Position numbers and translations under genes: made by a program | The notes under the pieces: generated by a model | The model's database searches: none | Told to the model about the DNA's origin: nothing | Seen by the model: only the letters and a program-made list of their open reading frames with translations | In this document: positions 5,692 to 9,240 of the stretch, in pieces | Layout of the letters: each line of letters opens with the position of its first letter | Numbering within the stretch: position 1 is the first letter of the stretch | From: an uncultured Lacticaseibacillus sp. | GTDB taxonomy: Bacteria > Bacillota > Bacilli > Lactobacillales > Lactobacillaceae | Assembly: GCA_934370925.1 (NCBI GenBank) | Contig: CAKRNG010000044.1 | Location: forward strand, 1-9,240 | Direction of reading: 5' to 3' | DNA: 9,240 bases

Positions 5692-6534
5692 ATGCGTACA
5701 ACACCCTTCAAGGCTATTCTTATCAGCCTTTTCGCCCTCACACTCGCGATTAGTTGTGCTGCAGCTAGTCCCGTTGCCGCAAAAGCCACCAAGCGTGCCA
5801 CCCCCACGCTCTACATTCACGGACTTCAGGGCTCCCACAAGTCAACCGACAAGCTCATCAAGATGACGAGCAAGCACGGCGCGAAGAAAGTGTTCACCAT
5901 CAACGTACAGGCGGACGGCACGCTGCAAACAACCGGCCACTACACGCGTAAGTCGAAGGTCAAGCACCCCCTCATCCAGGTGAATTTCGAGAACAACGTC
6001 GCCCCCGTCAGCACCCAGACGACCTGGCTCACGAAAGTCCTGACGTACCTCAAGCAGAAGAAACACGTGCACAACGTTAATATCGTCGCGCACTCAGCGG
6101 GAAACGTCACGGTACTGACCACGATGAGCCAGACGACGGTTAAACTCCCGAAGCTCAAGCATTACGTCGATATCGCGGGACCCTTTGACGGCGTGGTGGG
6201 GATGAACGACACGCCCAACCGAAACTCACTCGACGCGAACAACCGCCCCAAGATTTTCACCACCGCAACGAACTCGTACCCCAGCTACCAGTCACTCATC
6301 GACACGGCCAAGACTTTTCCAAAGCACGCAAGGGTCCTAGTGCTTTACGGTAACTTGCAAGACGGCACGAACTCGGACGGACTGGTCACAACCACGTCCG
6401 CGCGCTCGGTGAATTATTTATTGCAAGATCGCGTCAAGCAAATTAAGAACGTGCAGATGAATCACCTCACCCATAGCGGCCTCCACAACAGCAAGAAAGT
6501 CGCGCGGAAAATTGTCCACTTCCTGTTCAAATAA
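5692..6534 (+). CDS. Exported alpha/beta hydrolase (DUF915-type)
   Basis: A 280-residue secreted or surface serine hydrolase. An N-terminal export signal (positive MRTTPFK, hydrophobic to about residue 20) ends SCAAASPVAAKA. Cleavage by signal peptidase I after an AxA site is likely; C22 preceded by AIS is a poor lipobox, so lipid anchoring is only possible. The mature part has the oxyanion-loop motif YIHGLQGS (41-48), the nucleophile elbow VAHSAGN (132-138, S135), an acid in SDGLV (D229) and the C-terminal HSGLHNS (261-267) with the catalytic His. This order is typical of the DUF915 family abundant in lactobacilli. The start ATG follows GGAGG (5680-5684) by 7 bases. The protein is rich in Lys, Thr and His. 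Substrate is unknown; esterase or lipase-like activity is expected. The gene stands alone, divergent from the symporter. Confidence 0.85.
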   Translation: MRTTPFKAILISLFALTLAISCAAASPVAAKATKRATPTLYIHGLQGSHKSTDKLIKMTSKHGAKKVFTINVQADGTLQTTGHYTRKSKVKHPLIQVNFENNVAPVSTQTTWLTKVLTYLKQKKHVHNVNIVAHSAGNVTVLTTMSQTTVKLPKLKHYVDIAGPFDGVVGMNDTPNRNSLDANNRPKIFTTATNSYPSYQSLIDTAKTFPKHARVLVLYGNLQDGTNSDGLVTTTSARSVNYLLQDRVKQIKNVQMNHLTHSGLHNSKKVARKIVHFLFK

Positions 6535-6792
6535 CTTGAAGGGCAACACAGCAGCGTGCGGGCAAGCCGCGCACTGAGGGAATTGCCGTTGTGACGCGGT
6601 TTTCGGATGCTTTTTGTGGTAGTTGCGGTGTGGTTTTTTTGTCAGACAAGCTTGCCTTCTGTTGTCGTAACCAGTAATTAAACGGTGGCAATCAGCTTTC
6701 AACTCACGCGTCTAGGCTGATTTCCTCAAAATGTACTATTAATTAAACCATGCAAGAAAACTCACCATTAAACAGTGGTTTTAAACGACAAT

Positions 6793-6846
6793 GAGCAAAC
6801 TAAAAGGCGCCCGCTGTGTAAAGTCTTGGCGGCTTTTAGTTTGCTC
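6793..6846. terminator. Large palindrome, probable bidirectional terminator
   Basis: GAGCAAACTAAAAGGCGCC (6793-6811) pairs with GGCGGCTTTTAGTTTGCTC (6828-6846), 19 bases with one mismatch, around a 16-base loop. The GC core flanked by AAAAG/CTTTT gives terminator character on both strands, fitting its position between convergent genes. The stem is unusually long, and a remnant of a small inverted-repeat element is an alternative. Confidence 0.5.
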
Positions 6847-6970
6847 AAATCTGGTATTTCTACCGGAGCTCGTGCCATCGTTGGCGGGCTACACGAAGTA
6901 GTCTGATGAGGGCTCGTACACAAACTGTGAGCGTTTGAACGAGTATCGTCACCTTGCCAACAAACACAAA

Positions 6971-7015
6971 GTGGGTGCGCCATAAGTCCAAGGCACACGA
7001 ACATTACATCCAGTC
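6971..7015 (+). repeat. Left arm of a 45-base inverted repeat
   Basis: Its first 32 bases (6971-7002) are the exact reverse complement of 8324-8355, then after a 1-versus-2 base difference TTACATCCAGTC matches 8310-8321. It begins GTGGGTGCGCC and lies 18 bases beyond the DUF421 stop. Read on the minus strand it contains a hairpin, GTGTGCC/GGCGCAC with one G-U pair, which may serve as the 3' end of the DUF421 transcript. Confidence 0.8.
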
Positions 7016-7033
7016 GTAATCGTGTCCGCGAAC

Positions 7034-7696
7034 TTATCGTTGCTCCCCACGAATCGCCTTGCCTCGTCTGTACGCCGCAATGATGAGGCGGCCGTCCACA
7101 TAGTTTGCCATGTACACATCTTCGGGATTGTATCCCCGATTATTCAATTCAGCCTTTAGCCAATCCGCATCCTTACGAATAATGTCGAGCCCCTCCTCCG
7201 AGATTTTGCCGTCCATCACTAACGGGAACTTGATGTTGGTCTCCCCCTGTTTGACGATGGTCAGCTGTCCGTTAAGTTCCAGAATTGCGCGTTCAACTTC
7301 ACGAATATCCGCAACGCCACTGGTTCGCAGCTTATAGGACAGGTCGTTGGCTGAAATCCCCGCTTTCGTTACGTTATCCACCAATACTTGTCCTTGATAC
7401 ACCACCAAAACGGTTGATCCATCCACCATCTTCTTCACGAGAGGAAAATGGTTCGTCAGATATTTGGTAATCAAAACGATTAACGTCCAGATTAGGAGGA
7501 CATTGAAAAATTGAAGCAACGTAATGTCCTGGTTATAAATAACGCCACCAATAATGCCACCAAGCACGAAATTCTGCATTTGGTCCATTATTGTATGGGG
7601 CGCGATATTCCCCTTCCCCGCCAGCTGAATCTGAACCACAAAGGTCACAAATCCCATGAGTAGCTTAATTGCCGTGTTGACATATAATCCTTGCAT
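7034..7696 (-). CDS. DUF421 membrane protein (YetF-like)
   Basis: A 220-residue protein with three predicted membrane segments (about 7-25, 40-57, 60-80) followed by a cytoplasmic domain. The domain has the DUF421 features: a strand-rich part with VVYQGQVLVDNVTKAGIS (98-115), DLSYKLRTSGVADIREVERA (118-137) and AILELNGQLTIVK (137-149), then a second small lobe (156-210). The molecular role of DUF421 proteins is not established; spore-related members exist in Bacillus. The start ATG (7694-7696) follows GGAGG by about 10 bases. It lies 29 bases after the DUF3290 gene and is translated from the same message; the two families are a recurring pair in lactobacilli, which suggests a membrane complex. 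The C-terminal tail is short and basic. Confidence 0.88.
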   Translation of the reverse strand: MQGLYVNTAIKLLMGFVTFVVQIQLAGKGNIAPHTIMDQMQNFVLGGIIGGVIYNQDITLLQFFNVLLIWTLIVLITKYLTNHFPLVKKMVDGSTVLVVYQGQVLVDNVTKAGISANDLSYKLRTSGVADIREVERAILELNGQLTIVKQGETNIKFPLVMDGKISEEGLDIIRKDADWLKAELNNRGYNPEDVYMANYVDGRLIIAAYRRGKAIRGEQR

Positions 7697-7725
7697 TGTG
7701 CGTTTTCCTCCACGTCATTTCCCGG

Positions 7726-8169
7726 CTACTGATCAATCAGCGTCGTCTTCGTCAGCTGGTAAGATTGCCCATCTGGATCCAACGTTAACGTGTATGTCTG
7801 GTTGCGGTCATGCTTAAACTGTACGAGCATCCCCGTATAGACCGTCGTTGCACTGAATGTCACTTGATCACGATGCACCCGTTTTGTCCGCGCGATACTT
7901 TCAAGAAGGGTGACTGCCGCACGCGAATCCCTATTTGCACTTTGGTTCTGCTCAATATCCACCACCTGAATTCCGATAAGCAGCAAAACTGCAACAATAA
8001 TAATCACTAATAGGTCCCGATACTTCGCCACGTCGCGATGACGCAGATGGAAAATTACGTAGCCGAGAATGAAAATAGCACCGATAATGATGAACGCAAA
8101 TCGCAGGGTCGTGGCCAAATTGCCCTGCCGCACAAGACTATCATATGAGTAAAAGGTGGTTGCAATCAA
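7726..8169 (-). CDS. DUF3290 membrane protein
   Basis: A 147-residue protein with two membrane helices (about 24-40 and 53-70) and a C-terminal domain of some 75 residues that probably faces outward. The start is assigned to TTG at 8167-8169, because GGAGG (8178-8182) lies exactly 8 bases upstream. An ATG at 8182-8184 overlaps that site and has no other site before it. The resulting N-terminus, IATTFYSYDSLVRQGN, fits DUF3290, whose members begin with a short tyrosine-rich segment. The C-terminal part (TVYTGMLVQFKHDRNQTYTLTLDPDGQSYQLTKTTLIDQ region) looks like a small beta-rich domain. The function is unknown. It is the first gene of a pair with DUF421. Confidence 0.85.
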   Translation of the reverse strand: MIATTFYSYDSLVRQGNLATTLRFAFIIIGAIFILGYVIFHLRHRDVAKYRDLLVIIIVAVLLLIGIQVVDIEQNQSANRDSRAAVTLLESIARTKRVHRDQVTFSATTVYTGMLVQFKHDRNQTYTLTLDPDGQSYQLTKTTLIDQ

Positions 8170-8204
8170 AGCGTCTACCTCCATGTTCAAATAGTTATAT
8201 ATCT

Positions 8205-8210
8205 AGTATA
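8205..8210 (-). promoter_or_regulatory. -10 box for the DUF3290-DUF421 operon
   Basis: TATACT on the minus strand lies about 35 bases upstream of the TTG start. A TG pair precedes it directly. No good -35 box occurs at 16-18 bases spacing, so the site is a candidate only. Confidence 0.4.
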
Positions 8211-8309
8211 CATCAGCCACCATTTTTAAATTAGTCAGTTAAACAACGATACATGCTGTGGCAAAAGACAGTTTGGCCCCGGTATACAAGGCGGTCTGTT
8301 TTGGCGTGA

Positions 8310-8355
8310 GACTGGATGTAACCGTTCGTGTGCCTTGGACTTATGGCGCACCCAC
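8310..8355 (-). repeat. Right arm of the 45-base inverted repeat
   Basis: Reverse complement of 6971-7015 as described for the left arm. It lies about 140 bases upstream of the DUF3290 start and some 40 bases beyond the stop codon of the oxidoreductase remnant. The two arms enclose 1,385 bases holding only the DUF3290-DUF421 operon. Confidence 0.8.
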
Positions 8356-8392
8356 TGTTCTGTGTCCCAAAATTTTCACCAATCATCCGGTA

Positions 8393-8527
8393 TTAGATGA
8401 CCACGACCACTTTGCCAAAGCTATCTGCTGCCTCAAGGGCTGCTTGTGCATCGCCTGTATGTGCCAAATCAAACGGCTTCGTTGGCCGCACATCAATGTT
8501 GTTCGTCTCAATCACCCGCAACAAAGA
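8393..8527 (-). pseudogene. C-terminal remnant of a quinone oxidoreductase (MDR family)
   Basis: The minus-strand frame reads LLRVIETNNIDVRPTKPFDL, then AHTGDAQAALEAADSFGKVV and VVI with stop TAA at 8393-8395. This is the standard end of zinc-independent quinone oxidoreductases: a P..-F.L-A..A...... -GK.VV pattern. An in-frame TAG at 8528-8530 cuts it off, and the sequence upstream belongs to a different protein in another frame. About 40 of an expected 310-330 residues remain, so it is a dead fragment. Confidence 0.72.
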
Positions 8528-8640
8528 CTAGCAGTTCGCTGCGTACCGGGTCACAAATAATACGAAAGAAATCAATATCGATGTTTGCCTGAATAAGTTC
8601 CCGGCACTGCTCAGGGTCATATTTTTGTGCCAAATTCCTC
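8508..8640 (-). pseudogene. N-terminal remnant of an ArsR-like regulator
   Basis: The frame from about 8640 reads DPEQCRELIQANIDIDFFRI followed by ICDPVRSELLVFVA, then stops at 8508-8510. The segment DFFRIICDPVRSELLVFVA resembles the first helices of ArsR-type winged-helix repressors (consensus: phenylalanine-x-x-L-x-D-P-x-R-x-x-I-L). An ATG at 8618-8620 is one base out of frame, which suggests a lost base near the original start; GAGGAA (8635-8640) could be its binding site. The recognition helix and C-terminal part are missing. It joins directly to the oxidoreductase fragment, pointing to one internal deletion across two neighbouring genes. Confidence 0.5.
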
Positions 8641-8760
8641 ACCACCTGGCTTCGTTATATGCATTCGCGTGCACATGTCAATAAAATCAGCCTGCCGATT
8701 GACGTAAATAATGCCGACTATCTGGTCATTTTCCTCCATCAGTCAGTCGCCGCATCATAA

Positions 8761-9084
8761 GCGTCCGTCATCTTCAATAACAACGGCTACGTCACCTCAG
8801 TTTGCCACGGCATCGCGGGCTTGCTGAACATTAAGGATGCCGACAACCACTACCTAATTGCGGGTAAAACAGTTACGGGTTTCACGACCGCAGAAGAACG
8901 TATCGCGGGCAAGACCAAAATTGTGCCGTTCTTGAACCAGAAAGAGGTTGGCAAACGTGGCGGCAACTTCACCAAGAAGCGCTTCTACAGTGAGTATGCG
9001 GTGCAGGATGGTCGTCTACTGACCGGGCATAATCCCTTCTCCGTACGTGCTGTCGCTAAGTTGCTGATTGCTGAGATTGGGTAG
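8761..9084 (+). pseudogene. C-terminal half of a DJ-1/PfpI family protein
   Basis: From 8761 the frame reads ASVIFNNNGYVTSVCHGIAG and continues to the stop TAG at 9082-9084. It has the nucleophile elbow VCHG (Cys codon 8803-8805), GKTVTGFTTAEE, VPFL, KRGGNF and VQDGRLLTGHNPFS, all hallmarks of the class I glutamine amidotransferase-like DJ-1/PfpI group (chaperone/glyoxalase Hsp31 type). About 107 residues are left of the usual 220-235. An in-frame TAA at 8758-8760 precedes them, there is no ribosome binding site for the TTG at 8821, and the N-terminal half with the conserved Glu is absent. I call it a truncated gene; expression of the fragment alone is unlikely. Confidence 0.75.
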
Positions 9085-9240
9085 TTGCGTAGTCGTAAAA
9101 CGAAAAAATCTCGTGGGTTCACCTGAAGACTGGCCCTACACATACAAAGCAAGGCACGCATAAATGGGTCTAAAATTTTTGGTGTTGATAATAATCGATA
9201 TCAAGGATTCTAGGCCCTTTTTCTATAACAAAAAAAGACA
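9085..9240. other. AT-rich end of window, no gene seen
   Basis: No open frame or ribosome binding site is convincing. A small palindrome, TTGATA/TATCAA, lies at about 9185-9204. The last bases (GGCCCTTTTTCTATAAC) could be the tip of an insertion sequence whose body is outside the window, but this cannot be judged here. Confidence 0.35.

Larger units (their letters stand above)
6535..7033. other. Convergent intergenic region
   Basis: About 500 bases between the ends of the hydrolase and DUF421 genes. It has a structured segment right after the hydrolase stop: an outer pair GGCAA/TTGCC (6542-6546 with 6583-6587) around a GC-rich hairpin (6556-6574), with no U tract directly after. T runs at 6611-6615 and 6634-6640 have no clear stem. 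The large palindrome and the inverted repeat are listed separately. A plus-strand stretch at 6902-6982 reads as protein-like codons ending NEYRHLANKHKVGAP, possibly the tail of a lost gene, but I cannot identify it. Confidence 0.45.

Noticed and set aside
5418..5807. 130-residue N-terminal extension of the symporter frame
   Set aside because: It runs antisense through the hydrolase start and the control region; the ATG at 5415-5417 has a ribosome binding site and gives the normal family N-terminus.
8258..8560. 100-residue plus-strand frame
   Set aside because: It is antisense to the oxidoreductase remnant and the inverted repeat, and its cysteine-rich composition is typical of a shadow frame.
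8617..8739. 40-residue minus-strand frame starting MEENDQIVGIIYVNRQADFI
   Set aside because: No ribosome binding site before its ATG and no family recognised; it may be part of the decayed region but cannot be supported as a gene.
9175..9240. Insertion sequence end at the right edge
   Set aside because: The terminal bases look suggestive, but no second inverted end, target duplication or transposase is visible in the window.

Overview
The window looks like a chromosomal segment from a lactic acid bacterium of the family Lactobacillaceae. The evidence is protein content (PepT tripeptidase, a DUF915-type secreted alpha/beta hydrolase, a DUF3290-DUF421 pair), strong GGAGG ribosome binding sites, sigma-A promoters and one 28-base unit matching the type I-E CRISPR repeats of lactobacilli. 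Genus cannot be fixed from sequence reading alone.

Layout. 1-210: leader and tandem promoters of an rRNA operon that runs leftward out of the window. 210-750: AT-rich stretch without a convincing gene, carrying two hairpins. 755-841: a minus-strand terminator and an isolated type I-E CRISPR repeat. 923-2844 (minus strand): a 49-residue membrane peptide, pepT and a 65-residue acidic hypothetical protein, with a terminator after pepT and another after the last gene. 2925-3151: a degenerate repeat reaching into the 3' end of a dehydrogenase gene. 3123-5417 (minus strand): a two-gene operon, glutamate/dicarboxylate-type symporter then D-2-hydroxyacid dehydrogenase. 5418-5691: divergent control region. 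5692-6534 (plus strand): an exported alpha/beta hydrolase. 6535-7033: convergent intergenic region with a large palindrome. 7034-8169 (minus strand): DUF3290 and DUF421 membrane proteins, bracketed by 45-base inverted repeats at 6971-7015 and 8310-8355. 8393-9084: broken genes, namely the end of a quinone oxidoreductase joined to the start of an ArsR-like regulator, and the C-terminal half of a DJ-1/PfpI protein.

Function. The intact genes cover peptide breakdown (PepT), uptake of an anionic substrate coupled to an oxidoreductase, an exported esterase-like hydrolase, and a two-protein membrane unit of unknown role. I do not see a complete new defence or mobile system. The most unusual structures are the inverted repeats around the DUF3290-DUF421 pair, the orphan CRISPR repeat, the degenerate repeat at 2925-3151, and the deletion scar in the right-hand pseudogenes. 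Several start sites were moved from the longest open frame to the codon that follows a proper ribosome binding site.
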